From positions 1-64,000 of the IMG/VR virus record IMGVR_UViG_3300022682_000042: DNA of 64,000 bases; one strand, written 5' to 3'. Positions 47,609 through 56,658 of this stretch are shown piece by piece. A program made the translations under genes and the position numbers. The stretch's first letter is position 1. Every line of letters begins with the position of its first letter. This stretch comes from a virus. The notes beneath the pieces were generated by a model. It was not told the DNA's origin and ran no database searches. It saw only the letters and a list, made by a program, of their open reading frames with translations.

Positions 47609-48846
47609 CCTTACCGGCAGCAGCTACATTTAGCAAAGACGGCCTGGCCTGGGGTTTGCCTCACTTAACCCCGGTCAAAAAGGTTGACGGCCCATCGGTT
47701 TTATGTGCTGATGACCGATGGAGAATAGACTGGACAAGTAGCCTGGGCCAGTGGTTATTCGGCCAAACTCAGGCTTTCAGAAATCATCTCCATTGGGCCT
47801 TAGATGAGTATGGGGGCCTATCGGCTACCCTGGCCCACGAACTGGAATACCGGGTAGCTGACCGGCTATCCTCGATGTTGGGGGCCAATGTGCCGGGATG
47901 GGAAGGCCGGGATATCGGGGTCAGGTTCCTCAAGTCTGGTTCCGATGCGACTCTGGCTGCTATCAGACTGGCCAGGGCGGTCACAGGCCGGGACACTATA
48001 GTAACCCTCAAAGGCCACTACCACGGGTGGGGGGATCAATTTATAGCCCGGACCGACCCGGCCCTGGGTATCCCCGATGTGGTCAAATACAAGGTAGTTG
48101 AGGCCGAATGGGGCAATGAGCTATCGGTCAACCATCTTCCCAATTATTTGCCGGCCGCCGTGATATTTGAGCATCCCCCGGAACAACCCCCGGACGGTTG
48201 GCCCGAATGGTTACGGGCCTGGTGTGACCGGAATGGAGCTTTACTTATTGCTGATGAAGTTGTAACCGGCCTCAGATATGGCCTGGGTGGGGCCTGTGGC
48301 CTGTGGGGGTATCAACCGGACTTGGTTTGTATGGGTAAGGCCTTGGGTAATGGGGCGGCAGTATCGGCCCTGGTAGGGCCAATGGAGACCGGTCTGTACG
48401 GAGAGGTTAAGCCATTGATGGGCCGATTTGGTGACAATTGTCCCCCATTTGTCAGTACCACGACCGGGGGGAATATCTTGGATTTGGCTGCGGTCGATTG
48501 GGTATTAACCAACTGGAACCAGGATAAAGTAGATGAGTTATGGCGAAATGGGGTCAGTATTCTTGAGGTAATAAAGTGGGCCGGCCTGGATGTTTACGGC
48601 CACGCTCCCCGGTCTGTTATCCGGTGGGAGTCTGAGATAGAACGGGGCTATTTTATTAAGGCAATGGCCGACCGGGGTCATCTAATTAACCGGCCTCAGT
48701 TCCCTAACCTGGCTCAGACGGTCGAGGACCGGGAAAGTCTGGGTAATGCCTTACAGGAAGTTATGGCCGAAATGGAGGGGATGGACCAGGCCGAGATGTA
48801 CCGGAAGGCCGGGCCATTGCCGAGAGTGTTGTTTAGTAATAGATAG
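47605..48846 (+). CDS. Class III PLP aminotransferase (GSAM-like)
   Basis: This 413-residue protein has SGSDATLAAIRLARAVTGRD, LKGHYHGWGDQF, ALLIADEVVTGLRYG (D binds PLP nitrogen) and CMGKALGNG (the PLP lysine), plus FVSTTTGGN. This is the glutamate-1-semialdehyde aminotransferase type, seen in some nonulosonate and surface-sugar clusters instead of a DegT-type (PseC) enzyme. It probably aminates a sugar ketone. ATGA overlap with the NeuB-like gene. Confidence 0.88.
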   Translation: MTLPAAATFSKDGLAWGLPHLTPVKKVDGPSVLCADDRWRIDWTSSLGQWLFGQTQAFRNHLHWALDEYGGLSATLAHELEYRVADRLSSMLGANVPGWEGRDIGVRFLKSGSDATLAAIRLARAVTGRDTIVTLKGHYHGWGDQFIARTDPALGIPDVVKYKVVEAEWGNELSVNHLPNYLPAAVIFEHPPEQPPDGWPEWLRAWCDRNGALLIADEVVTGLRYGLGGACGLWGYQPDLVCMGKALGNGAAVSALVGPMETGLYGEVKPLMGRFGDNCPPFVSTTTGGNILDLAAVDWVLTNWNQDKVDELWRNGVSILEVIKWAGLDVYGHAPRSVIRWESEIERGYFIKAMADRGHLINRPQFPNLAQTVEDRESLGNALQEVMAEMEGMDQAEMYRKAGPLPRVLFSNR

Positions 48847-48861
48847 AAAGGTTTTGGTTGT

Positions 48862-49011
48862 ATGAATAATAATAATTTTGATAAAGACTTCAATCGTATG
48901 CGAATAGCTATTTTTATTGTCTGGATTATTTCCATGGTGGTTGGCCTGAGTTTATTTGGATTCCTTGTTTGGGTTGTAATTATGTTGTTGCGCTTTTTCG
49001 GTGTGATATGA
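48862..49011 (+). CDS. Small membrane protein
   Basis: The 49-residue frame from 48862 (MNNNNFDKDFNRMRIAIFIV, then WIISMVVGLSLFGFLVWVVI) carries one or two membrane helices and ends by ATGA overlap with the oxidoreductase gene. AT-rich. Unknown. Confidence 0.5.
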   Translation: MNNNNFDKDFNRMRIAIFIVWIISMVVGLSLFGFLVWVVIMLLRFFGVI

Positions 49012-49844
49012 ATATTCTCATTGTCGGCTACGGCCGGGCCGGTAAACGCCACGCCAAGATTGTAGAAAAACTAGGACATTTTTGGTTAGCTGTTGACCCG
49101 TCTATACAGGCTACAAAGGTTTTTAATACTCTTGATAGCGCCTTAGCCTATAAGTTAATTGATGAAAAATATGGCTCGTTTGATCTGGCCGTGATATGCA
49201 CCCCCCCCGGCCTTCACATTTCCCAGGCCCAAACCTGTCTTGACGCCGGCCTCCACGTTTTGATAGAAAAACCCTTGTGTGGGCGGGGCCAACTGGATAA
49301 GGCCGAAAAGTTGCTATATCACCCCCGGCAAGACCGGGTGATGATGGCCCTAAATTACAGGTGGCATCCGGCCATCAAAGGATTGAGACAAACCAGGGGG
49401 ATAGACTGGAATGAAGATTGGGCCGGACAATGGCAGGCCCATAGCGAACAACACCGGCAGACTATACCGGAATGGGGAATATTGCTTGACCACGCAGCCC
49501 ATACCATTGACATTATCCGGCATCTGTCCGGGTATGAACTACAACCCTCTTTTACCAGTCAGGACAATGACCGGCGGTTCGGAATATCTGGCCGGTTGTC
49601 TCACCCATCGGCCACATTCCTGATGTCAGATTGGGCCGACAGACCGGGGCAGAAGGTGGCCTACATCAAGGGGCCGTTTGGCCGAGTCGATATCCCGACC
49701 TTACCCTGGGAACTTGACCAGATGTTCGGGGGGATGTGGGGGGATGTGTTGGCCTGGGTCCGGGGAGAGATAGATAACCCTTGTCCGTTGGCTGATGGGT
49801 ATTTGGCTCAGGTGGTGCTGGAAAGGGCAAGGAAATTATTATGA
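49008..49844 (+). CDS. Gfo/Idh/MocA-type sugar oxidoreductase
   Basis: This 278-residue protein has ILIVGYGRAGKRHAKIVEKL (Rossmann NAD(P) site), LAVICTPPGLHISQAQTCLD and HVLIEKPLCG (the EKP motif), with DHAAHTIDIIRHLSGY in the catalytic half. It oxidises or reduces a sugar intermediate. The usual family length is about 330, so it is a compact version. It is part of the glycan operon by overlaps at both ends. Confidence 0.85.
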   Translation: MNILIVGYGRAGKRHAKIVEKLGHFWLAVDPSIQATKVFNTLDSALAYKLIDEKYGSFDLAVICTPPGLHISQAQTCLDAGLHVLIEKPLCGRGQLDKAEKLLYHPRQDRVMMALNYRWHPAIKGLRQTRGIDWNEDWAGQWQAHSEQHRQTIPEWGILLDHAAHTIDIIRHLSGYELQPSFTSQDNDRRFGISGRLSHPSATFLMSDWADRPGQKVAYIKGPFGRVDIPTLPWELDQMFGGMWGDVLAWVRGEIDNPCPLADGYLAQVVLERARKLL

Positions 49845-50671
49845 CCCACTACGGCCCTCCCATAGCCAAAAAAGGCAAGTTAATAGTCATCAACTGTCGA
49901 GAGTGCAAATATGCCCATCTTTACCCTTTACCGGACCCAATAGCCACAGCCCGGCATTATGCCGAGTATGACGCCGAATATTCTACCCCGGATGGGGCGG
50001 CCTGGCTAGACAAAGAAAAGGCCGAACACGAGGACGGTCTGTGGAACTCGGCCTACAGGTGGCAGGCGTCTCTACTCAATGAGGGGGCCTTGCTTGACGT
50101 GGGGGCCGGGGCCGGTTGGTTTGTTAGATGGTGGGATAAGAATGTTTGTCCGGCGGCCTACGGGGTAGAGCCTTCCAAAATTTGCCGGGATATTGGCCCT
50201 TCAATGCTGTCAACATTCGAGCAGGCTCAAAATGTTTTGGCCGATGTTCCTCTGGCTAATATACGCCTATCCCTGGTCCTGGAACACATTTTAGACCCGG
50301 AAACATTGCTCAGGCAGTATGTAGAGTTATTGAGGCCCGGAGGCCGGGTTATGGTCATAGTCCCCAATGAGTTCAACCCGTTACAAATGAGGGCAGCCCG
50401 GAAACGGGGAGACTGGTTTGTTAGCCGGAAACATATCAACTATTTTACCGGCCCCACTCTGGCTAAACTGTTCAACCGAGTTGGCCTGAGAGTCCGTTAT
50501 CTTGGGGCGACCTGTCCGACAGAGTTTTGGCCTGTCCGGAGGGGGTCTCAGTTTCATCGGGGGCGGTTACGGTTTGAGAAGTTGGTGGGGCCGGTGGCTT
50601 TCAGGTGGTATACAAGACTATACCACTCAAGGGGATGGGGCCGGGAAATTGTGATAGTCGGGGAAAAATGA
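49841..50671 (+). CDS. SAM-dependent methyltransferase
   Basis: This 276-residue class I methyltransferase has ALLDVGAGAGWFVRWWDKNV (motif I), LSLVLEHILDPETLLRQYVE and LRPGGRVMVIVPNEF (motif post III), with CRECKY near the N-terminus. It belongs to the Methyltransf_23-like group acting on sugars. A C-terminal helical domain could bind the acceptor. Confidence 0.8.
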   Translation: MTHYGPPIAKKGKLIVINCRECKYAHLYPLPDPIATARHYAEYDAEYSTPDGAAWLDKEKAEHEDGLWNSAYRWQASLLNEGALLDVGAGAGWFVRWWDKNVCPAAYGVEPSKICRDIGPSMLSTFEQAQNVLADVPLANIRLSLVLEHILDPETLLRQYVELLRPGGRVMVIVPNEFNPLQMRAARKRGDWFVSRKHINYFTGPTLAKLFNRVGLRVRYLGATCPTEFWPVRRGSQFHRGRLRFEKLVGPVAFRWYTRLYHSRGWGREIVIVGEK

Positions 50672-51318
50672 TATCTACTTTTAAACAATATATTCAACGT
50701 GAATTTAATCTTGTGGCAAAGAATTCCCCTGAATTTATTCCTGTGTATATTGATTATCTTGAAAAGATGAAAGCGGGATTTTTCAAAAATCTTTCTGTTT
50801 TCGGGCAACATTTCCGGGGTTTTGACTTGGTAGATGCAATGATTTTTTCTAGATTACATACAAGAATGTGTAATGGGGAAATTCTCTCGGCTGAAATAGA
50901 AGTAGGCCATGAACCTGTTGCAGATAGATATGAAAAGGAAAATAACGAATTTTTGAAATCATTACCATATCCATTTTCGGCAAAGTTTTTGAATGGCCCT
51001 GGTGGTTATTGTGATGGATGGTTTTATTGGGAAAAACCTGTATTTGTAGGTGTGAAAAAGCCCGATGATGACAAGATAATAGAAGAACAGTTGATGCCTA
51101 GATATTGTCAATTGGAGGTTGGTTACACACAATTAAGCCGAACTTTTTTCCATCTTTTCGAGGAGGGTTGTTTAGCCAGATGGCCGTACCATAGCAATAT
51201 TATTACTTTACTTTATCACAATACACAAACAGAAAAAAAAGAAAAATTGAGATATATGCCAGATGATAAATTTATGCAGTTAAGTTTTCGTCAACCTTTA
51301 TTTTTCAATCTAGAATAA
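50668..51318 (+). CDS. Hypothetical protein, low-GC insert
   Basis: This 217-residue protein (ISTFKQYIQREFNLVAKNSP; VGHEPVADRYEKENNEFLKS; LGYTQ-like repeats absent) is of unknown family. The gene is clearly AT-richer than both neighbours and uses different codons, so it is probably a recent arrival. It is nevertheless coupled by ATGA overlap to the methyltransferase gene. Confidence 0.6.
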   Translation: MISTFKQYIQREFNLVAKNSPEFIPVYIDYLEKMKAGFFKNLSVFGQHFRGFDLVDAMIFSRLHTRMCNGEILSAEIEVGHEPVADRYEKENNEFLKSLPYPFSAKFLNGPGGYCDGWFYWEKPVFVGVKKPDDDKIIEEQLMPRYCQLEVGYTQLSRTFFHLFEEGCLARWPYHSNIITLLYHNTQTEKKEKLRYMPDDKFMQLSFRQPLFFNLE

Positions 51319-51319
51319 T

Positions 51320-51742
51320 ATGAGATACTGGAAACTGACCGACCCCGCCTACACCTGGCCTACCCGCCTATCCCTGGCTTTAGGCCAATGGGAAAGCCCG
51401 ATGGAGGCCCTGTTCTGGCAGGAGGCCCGGAAGTGGGAGATATTCCCTGTCAGGCGGCGATTGCCCGGTTTAAGGCGGCAAGTTCTTTGTGGTGAGTACC
51501 GGCTTGACTTTGCTATAGTCCGGTGGCGATTTGGTAAACCGGCCATAAAGTTAGCTATCGAAATCGATGGCTGGCTCTATCATTCTACTCCTGAACAAAA
51601 GGCCAGAGACCGGCAACGACAGACTTATTGTGAGGCCAGAGGATGGCAGTTTATCAGATTTACCGGGTCAGAGGTTTATAGAGACACAACGGGGTGTATT
51701 AATGAAGTCCAGAATCAACTTCGTATTTTTGGCCTACGGTAA
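51320..51742 (+). CDS. DUF559/Vsr-like nuclease-fold protein
   Basis: In this 140-residue protein, ESPMEALFWQEARKWEIFPV ... LPGLRRQVLCGEYRLDFAIV ... AIEIDGWLYHSTPEQKARDR ... RGWQFIRFTGSEVYRD matches DUF559 (E, D, E-x-D, PD-(D/E)xK fold). Such proteins are single-domain endonucleases or damage-repair-like enzymes. It lies inside the sugar operon and overlaps the PseG-like gene by 41 bases. Confidence 0.85.
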   Translation: MRYWKLTDPAYTWPTRLSLALGQWESPMEALFWQEARKWEIFPVRRRLPGLRRQVLCGEYRLDFAIVRWRFGKPAIKLAIEIDGWLYHSTPEQKARDRQRQTYCEARGWQFIRFTGSEVYRDTTGCINEVQNQLRIFGLR

Positions 51743-52583
51743 TGAACAGGTTGGCCTGGGCCATTACTACCGGACCATGGCCCTGGCTCAAGAGGCCAGT
51801 TGCCGGGGCCACCGGGTAACGTTTCTATCAGACAGGCCAACCCATCAACCTGGGGTCAGGTGGGAACAGGTAGTCTATAATGATCCGGCCTCATTCCTGG
51901 GGTGGATAAGACCATTACGGCCCGATTGGGTAATCGTTGATTTGCCGGAAAAGGCCCCGGATTGGGTCAGAGGCAATTGTAAATTGATGCTGCTTGACCC
52001 GGTCAATCCCTGGGAACAGGATTGTGATTTAGCTATCTCTCAGGGGTTCCGGGGCCACTATACAGCCCCGGAATATCTCATTTTGGCCCCGGAACTAAGG
52101 GCCATTCACCGGCCAACAGAACGGGACCGGTGTTGGTTTGTCTGGGGTGGGGCCTCTGATAATTTGGGCCTGTTGGAGCTATTTGCCCGGAATGTCCCTC
52201 AAACAGCCTTGCTTGCTTCGGCCAATGGGGTAACGCCAGAAGTCCAGTCCTGGAACCCTAAGCACTGGCAGGGGCGGGCCACAAACCGGTCAGAGTTTTT
52301 CCGGTGGATGGCTGAATGTGACCGGGCTGTTATCCAGATGGGTCATACAGCCTGGGAATGTCTCTATTTTGGTTTGCCTTTATGGTTGATTGCCCATTCT
52401 GATCGGGGCTATAAAACGGCCCTACAGATGGAAAAGCGAGGGTGGGCCAAAGTCTGGCCTCAAGTTGGCTCACCTCCGGGCCGGTCAATTAGACGATGGC
52501 TGGCTGAGAAATGGAGGCCGGAACCCTGCCCGATAGACGGTAAGGGGACTGAACGAATTATCAAGCTAATGGAGGCCGGGTGA
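51702..52583 (+). CDS. PseG-like nucleotide-sugar hydrolase / GT-B protein
   Basis: The start at 51702 gives 293 residues and begins MKSRINFVFLAYGNEQVGLG, HYYRTMALAQEA: the GxGHxxRxxxLA motif of PseG/SpsG. It has an N-terminal Rossmann half and a C-terminal half with VIQMGHTAWECLYFGLPLWL, the typical GT-B nucleotide site. PseG removes UDP from the 2,4-diamino sugar before condensation by PseI. That role fits the cluster, but an SpsG-like or transferase role is possible. Confidence 0.78.
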   Translation: MKSRINFVFLAYGNEQVGLGHYYRTMALAQEASCRGHRVTFLSDRPTHQPGVRWEQVVYNDPASFLGWIRPLRPDWVIVDLPEKAPDWVRGNCKLMLLDPVNPWEQDCDLAISQGFRGHYTAPEYLILAPELRAIHRPTERDRCWFVWGGASDNLGLLELFARNVPQTALLASANGVTPEVQSWNPKHWQGRATNRSEFFRWMAECDRAVIQMGHTAWECLYFGLPLWLIAHSDRGYKTALQMEKRGWAKVWPQVGSPPGRSIRRWLAEKWRPEPCPIDGKGTERIIKLMEAG

Positions 52584-52858
52584 GACGGGATAACCGAGCT
52601 ATCATATCGGCCAGTCGGACCGGGGTGGCCGGGGATGAACTACCGGAAAAACGGGCCAGAATATACCTTTACAAACGGGGTGAACCGATACCGGGGCGGG
52701 ACCCCTGGCAGCATTATTGTGAGGAATGTCCATTTGATGACTGTATTAGAACAGAGGGAGATATGTCACCATTAGGAATGTGGGGGCGAGAATACCCTGG
52801 CTGTCCGATTTATGATGAGGCATTGAGGCAAAAAGGGGAAGAGGAGAGGGCGGCCTGA
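52580..52858 (+). CDS. Small Cys-rich protein
   Basis: This 92-residue protein starts at a GTG overlapping the preceding stop. HYCEECPFDDCIRTEGDM and GCPIYD supply five cysteines that could bind a metal. AT content as backbone. It ends at TGATG, after which only a 15-codon frame and a gap to 52971 follow. Unknown. Confidence 0.55.
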   Translation: MRRDNRAIISASRTGVAGDELPEKRARIYLYKRGEPIPGRDPWQHYCEECPFDDCIRTEGDMSPLGMWGREYPGCPIYDEALRQKGEEERAA

Positions 52859-52971
52859 TGCAATTGACAATAACTTGGCCTTTAGTTTTAGTGGTCTTCA
52901 TTTGATAAGAATACCATATACATGCAAAGATATCGCAATGACTTTAGTTAGTGAAATAAATAGGATATTGG

Positions 52972-53799
52972 GTGAAAAATACGAGAATTGCTTTTGTAGT
53001 TAGTTCTGGAAGATCAGGGACAGCCCTCCTCGGCCAAAAGTTGCTACCGGCCCTCAATACCGATGGCCTGCAAGTTGAGGCCACTCACGAGTATCATTGT
53101 ACTCAAGTTCAGGAGTGGGCCGTCCGGTATCACTCCGGGGTAATGAGTCGGCAAGAGGTTCAACCCTTGTTATGGCGGCTATATGAGTCGGCCCGGTATC
53201 ATTCTGAGGCTCCCTTATTCGTTGACGTGTCAAATAAGTTATCCTGGCACATTACGGCCCTAACTGAACTATGGCCTGATGCTAAGTTCGTCCATATTAT
53301 CCGGGGCGGGCCACAAACCTGTCTCAGTTTCTATCACAAGCTCAAGGCCGAGTGCTATACTGACCGGGGGGTCAAGGCCCTACATCACTGGCTGGCCCGG
53401 TCAAGTGGGGTTATCCCCCCTCAAGAAAAAGAGTGGTGGTGGCCGATGCCTCACCTTGACAGCCCGTTTCTTGGTGACTTCATTTGGTCCTGGGGCCGGT
53501 GGCAACGAATTTGTTGGTATTGGGCCGAAGTCAACCGGGTTATCGGTAAAAGCCTGGAAAACTATGTGAGGCCCAAAAACAGGATGACAGTCAGGCTTGA
53601 GGATTTGGTGGGGGATAGTGGAGCCACCTGGCTTGAGTTGGTAACCTTCCTGGGCCTCAATTGGGTTGATGTTGATAGCCTGTTAGCCCGGCCTCATAAT
53701 GTGGGGTGGTTGGCCGAATATGAGATGACCGATAGCCAAGAGGGACAGTTCTGGAAGTTGTGTGGGAAAGTACAGGAGAAGTATTATAGCGGGGTTTAG
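52972..53799 (+). CDS. Sulfotransferase-like protein
   Basis: This 275-residue protein starts at GTG. FVVSSGRSGTALLGQKLLPA is the PAPS 5'-phosphosulfate loop (SGRSGT), VDVSNKLSWHITALTELWPD and AKFVHIIRGGPQTCLSFYHK match the 3'-phosphate-binding region, and RMTVRLEDLVGDSGATWLEL is a conserved late block. It would transfer sulfate to a glycan or protein; the acceptor is not known. It lies in the glycan cluster, and a second sulfotransferase-like gene lies at 60128. Confidence 0.8.
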   Translation: MKNTRIAFVVSSGRSGTALLGQKLLPALNTDGLQVEATHEYHCTQVQEWAVRYHSGVMSRQEVQPLLWRLYESARYHSEAPLFVDVSNKLSWHITALTELWPDAKFVHIIRGGPQTCLSFYHKLKAECYTDRGVKALHHWLARSSGVIPPQEKEWWWPMPHLDSPFLGDFIWSWGRWQRICWYWAEVNRVIGKSLENYVRPKNRMTVRLEDLVGDSGATWLELVTFLGLNWVDVDSLLARPHNVGWLAEYEMTDSQEGQFWKLCGKVQEKYYSGV

Positions 53800-53859
53800 C
53801 CGGCCTCGGCCATTCTATCAATCGTAATTAGTAGCGAAATGAAAGGAGGGAAGCCCCCA

Positions 53860-54027
53860 ATGGCCAGGAAATTTGGGGAAAAACCTAGTGGATATGTCAA
53901 TGTGTCTGAGGCCGAGGCCGGCAGCCAAAAATTCGATTGGTGGCCCTGGGTGGCCGGGGCAATTATTATTCTATCCTGGTTATTGGCCGGCTATATGGCT
54001 GTCCAGTTGGTTAGGGGGGCGATATGA
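53860..54027 (+). CDS. Small single-pass membrane protein
   Basis: The start at 53860 follows AAAGGAGGG. The 55-residue protein has an N-terminal soluble part (ARKFGEKPSGYVNVSEAEAG) and one membrane helix (WVAGAIIILSWLLAGYMAV). ATGA overlap with the next gene. Unknown. Confidence 0.55.
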   Translation: MARKFGEKPSGYVNVSEAEAGSQKFDWWPWVAGAIIILSWLLAGYMAVQLVRGAI

Positions 54028-54512
54028 AAAAACATTTTAGATATTTCTGGTATGTTCTGAGACATAAGTGGTTTGTTCTTCAGGAGGGATTAAAACTTGG
54101 TTTGCCGTTATGGGTGCTTATTATTCATGATTGGCAAAAGTTTACACCGACAGAATGGCGACCATACGTATTATCATTTTATGGTCCGTGGTCTTATAAA
54201 GAACGTCCAAAATGGCTAGTTGATAATTTCAACCAAGCTTGGTTACACCATATCCATTATGGTCCACATCATTGGCAGTATTGGCTATTGGTGTATGATG
54301 ATGACAAAGAGGATGTTGAACGAATTGAAATGTCAGACAGGTATCGTCGGGAAATGCTGGCAGATTGGCGTGGCGCGGGCCGTGCAATTACGGGTAAAGA
54401 TAATACGAGGGATTGGTATATACAACGGCATGACCGTTTCAAAAAAATGTTACATCCGAATACTAGACAATGGATTGAATTAAAATTAGGTATTATGGGT
54501 GATATTGAATGA
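54024..54512 (+). CDS. DUF5662-like phage protein
   Basis: This 162-residue protein is histidine- and tryptophan-rich (VLRHKWFVLQEGLKLGLPLW; IIHDWQKFTPTEWRPYVLSF; HHIHYGPHHWQYW; EMSDRYRREMLADW), the pattern of phage DUF5662 proteins, with a possible HD-like metal site (H, HDW, HH). Low GC compared with its neighbours. Function unknown. Confidence 0.65.
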   Translation: MKKHFRYFWYVLRHKWFVLQEGLKLGLPLWVLIIHDWQKFTPTEWRPYVLSFYGPWSYKERPKWLVDNFNQAWLHHIHYGPHHWQYWLLVYDDDKEDVERIEMSDRYRREMLADWRGAGRAITGKDNTRDWYIQRHDRFKKMLHPNTRQWIELKLGIMGDIE

Positions 54513-55606
54513 GGTGTCTACTATGTAACGCTGACAAACCGGAACTGTCTCCGGCCTACAGGCCCGAAGGAACCCTACGAGATGTAACAGTCTGGCTTTG
54601 TAAACGGTGCGGGTTCCTGTTTAGCCAGGGCCAACCCCACGGTGATAGTCAACCCCGACCTACCCCCGATGCCTCATTCGGCAATTTGAGGCAGGGTAAG
54701 GCGGACCGGGTAGAACCCCATTTGGAATTTTTGTTAGATTATCACCCGGCCTTTACCCCGGCCAATATTCTTGATGTCGGGGCCAACCGGGGCCATTTTG
54801 TAAGGGCGGCCCTGGACCAATGGCCTGGATGTACGATAGTCGGAATAGAGCCAGACGACAGTTTGGGCCGGGTGGTCGATGACCGGGTGGCCTGGTTGAC
54901 AGGTAGACTTGAGGACTTTGAAGGGCCTAAACAAGCCTATGACCTTATTTATCTATCTCATACCCTGGAACATTTAGCCAATCCAAGGCAAGCCCTAAAA
55001 CGATTGGCCGATTGGACTTATCCAACCCTTGGCCTTCTGCTGGTTGAAGTTCCTAATATGGCCTTTATCCAACGGGAGGATGTTCTGGAAGAGTGGTTTA
55101 TTGATAAGCATGTTTCCCATTTCTCAGACCGGACTTTGAAAGCAATACTTGAGTTTGCCGGTTGGCGGGTAATGACCCTAGAAAAGTCAGACCATTATTT
55201 AACCGCTGTAGCTTCCCGTAGTATTCCCCTGGCTATTAGGACCTACAACGAACCGGCCATAGCCCTGGGTCGGCTCAAGTGGTATCAGGAGACCAGGGAG
55301 CGAAACCAGATGGCCTTAGTTGGTTACGTAGAAGCCTGGAACAAGGTAGCCCAGAACAACCGGGTAGCTGTCTGGGGAGAAGGCCGGATATTTCAGGCAA
55401 TGAGAAGAACTGGCCTTGATATGGGCCGGGTAGTGGTCGTTGACCGGAATGGCCCTAGCAGGCCGGCAGACTTGTTACCGGCTTACGGGCCTGATTATAT
55501 CTTGGTCTGTAGCCGGGAATATTTTGAGGAAATTGAGACTGAGGCCGAACAGTTGGGGTTGATGGCTGATGTGAGACGGTGGGACAGGCCACCGGGGAGA
55601 GAATAA
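54509..55606 (+). CDS. Sugar C-methyltransferase (three-domain)
   Basis: This 365-residue protein has an N-terminal zinc-binding domain (RCLLCNADKPEL ... LCKRCGFLFSQ), a SAM-binding core (ANILDVGANRGHFVRAALDQ; YDLIYLSHTLEHLANPRQAL; LLLVEVPNMAF) and a C-terminal Rossmann-like part (NRVAVWGEGRIFQAMRRTGL; VVVVDRNGP). This is the domain order of NDP-hexose C-methyltransferases. It would add a methyl branch to a keto-sugar. ATGA overlap upstream. Confidence 0.82.
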   Translation: MRCLLCNADKPELSPAYRPEGTLRDVTVWLCKRCGFLFSQGQPHGDSQPRPTPDASFGNLRQGKADRVEPHLEFLLDYHPAFTPANILDVGANRGHFVRAALDQWPGCTIVGIEPDDSLGRVVDDRVAWLTGRLEDFEGPKQAYDLIYLSHTLEHLANPRQALKRLADWTYPTLGLLLVEVPNMAFIQREDVLEEWFIDKHVSHFSDRTLKAILEFAGWRVMTLEKSDHYLTAVASRSIPLAIRTYNEPAIALGRLKWYQETRERNQMALVGYVEAWNKVAQNNRVAVWGEGRIFQAMRRTGLDMGRVVVVDRNGPSRPADLLPAYGPDYILVCSREYFEEIETEAEQLGLMADVRRWDRPPGRE

Positions 55607-55607
55607 T

Positions 55608-56471
55608 TTGAGAACCAACGATGATTTGAAACGGCTGGCCCGTGAGGTTCGGAAACGGGCTATCCGGTATATTCACGCAAGTTCCGGTGCTCATCCGGGT
55701 GGGTCGCTATCAGTGGCCGATATCTTGACGGCCCTATATTTCAAGGTGGCCGAACCTCAACCCGTATATCAACCCGACCACCCAAACCGGGATATTATAA
55801 TTCTCAGTAAAGGCCATTCATTTCCTGCATTAATGGCAACCTGGGAACTACTTATCGAGGAAAGCCATAACTACCTTGACTCAGACTTTATCAGCTTACC
55901 CCCCTGGTGGGACGGGGGACCTATCACTCTCAGGCAAATCAACTCACCATTCCAGGGTCATCCATCCTTAACCCATACCCCCTGGTGTGAGACCAGTACC
56001 GGCTCGCTCGGCCAAGGCTTTGCTGTAGCCGTGGGAATGGCCTACGGCCTCAAGCAGAAGGGCCAGGATAGGCGAGTTTACGTTGTCTTGGGGGATGGGG
56101 AATTACAAGAGGGGATAGTAGCCGAGGTAGCCAGGGCTGCGGCCTGGTTGGGCCTTGATAACCTGACTGCTATTGTTGATTTTAACGGGTTGGCCTCAGA
56201 CAGGTATAGTCGGACGATAGATGACCCCGTTAAGGAGTTTAGGGCCTGGGGGTGGCATAGTTTTGATTGTAACGGTCATCGTTTTGGGGCTTTATATGAT
56301 AGCTTGGTAAATGGCCCAAAGCGAGGAAATGGCAAACCCACTTGTATCATAGCTCATACAATTAAAGGTAAGGGAGTTCCAGCTTTCGAGAATGATCCAG
56401 ACGGTTGTCACGGGGCGGTCACCTTGTCTGATGAGGATTTACAGATGACATTGGAGGCTTTAGATGGTTAA
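55608..56471 (+). CDS. Transketolase N-terminal (TPP-binding) subunit
   Basis: This 287-residue protein starts at TTG. IHASSGAHPGGSLSVADILT, LSKGHSFPALMATWELL, STGSLGQGFAVAVGMAYGLK and VLGDGELQEGIVAEVARAAA with DFNGLASD give the full TPP/Mg motif (GDG-x27-N). It pairs with the C-terminal subunit at 57114. Split transketolase-like pairs in sugar clusters can transfer two-carbon units to make branched or ketose sugars rather than serve the pentose pathway. Confidence 0.9.
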   Translation: MRTNDDLKRLAREVRKRAIRYIHASSGAHPGGSLSVADILTALYFKVAEPQPVYQPDHPNRDIIILSKGHSFPALMATWELLIEESHNYLDSDFISLPPWWDGGPITLRQINSPFQGHPSLTHTPWCETSTGSLGQGFAVAVGMAYGLKQKGQDRRVYVVLGDGELQEGIVAEVARAAAWLGLDNLTAIVDFNGLASDRYSRTIDDPVKEFRAWGWHSFDCNGHRFGALYDSLVNGPKRGNGKPTCIIAHTIKGKGVPAFENDPDGCHGAVTLSDEDLQMTLEALDG

Positions 56472-56658
56472 GACAGTATTTGTTAGTGTAAAATTTGAAG
56501 TTAACTGGTTTGATATTGATTTTGGGAATAATTGGCCTGACAATGAGTCTCTTAAAAATTCCTCGGTTGATACTGTAATAGCAAATTATTTAACTAAAGA
56601 TGGTACAAATCAGGCCCCAGAGATATTAGTTAAGTTAATGGAGGAACTGGATGACTGA
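56464..56658 (+). CDS. Small hypothetical protein, low GC
   Basis: This 64-residue protein (KTVFVSVKFEVNWFDIDFGN; VDTVIANYLTKDGTNQAPEI) lies between the two transketolase subunit genes. AT-rich, overlapping on both sides (8 bases each). No family is recognised. Confidence 0.5.
   Translation: MVKTVFVSVKFEVNWFDIDFGNNWPDNESLKNSSVDTVIANYLTKDGTNQAPEILVKLMEELDD

Noticed and set aside
52858-52971. Possible 15-codon gene and promoter in the gap before the sulfotransferase
   Set aside because: The frame is too short to support, and the TTGACA near 52864 has no good -10 at proper distance.
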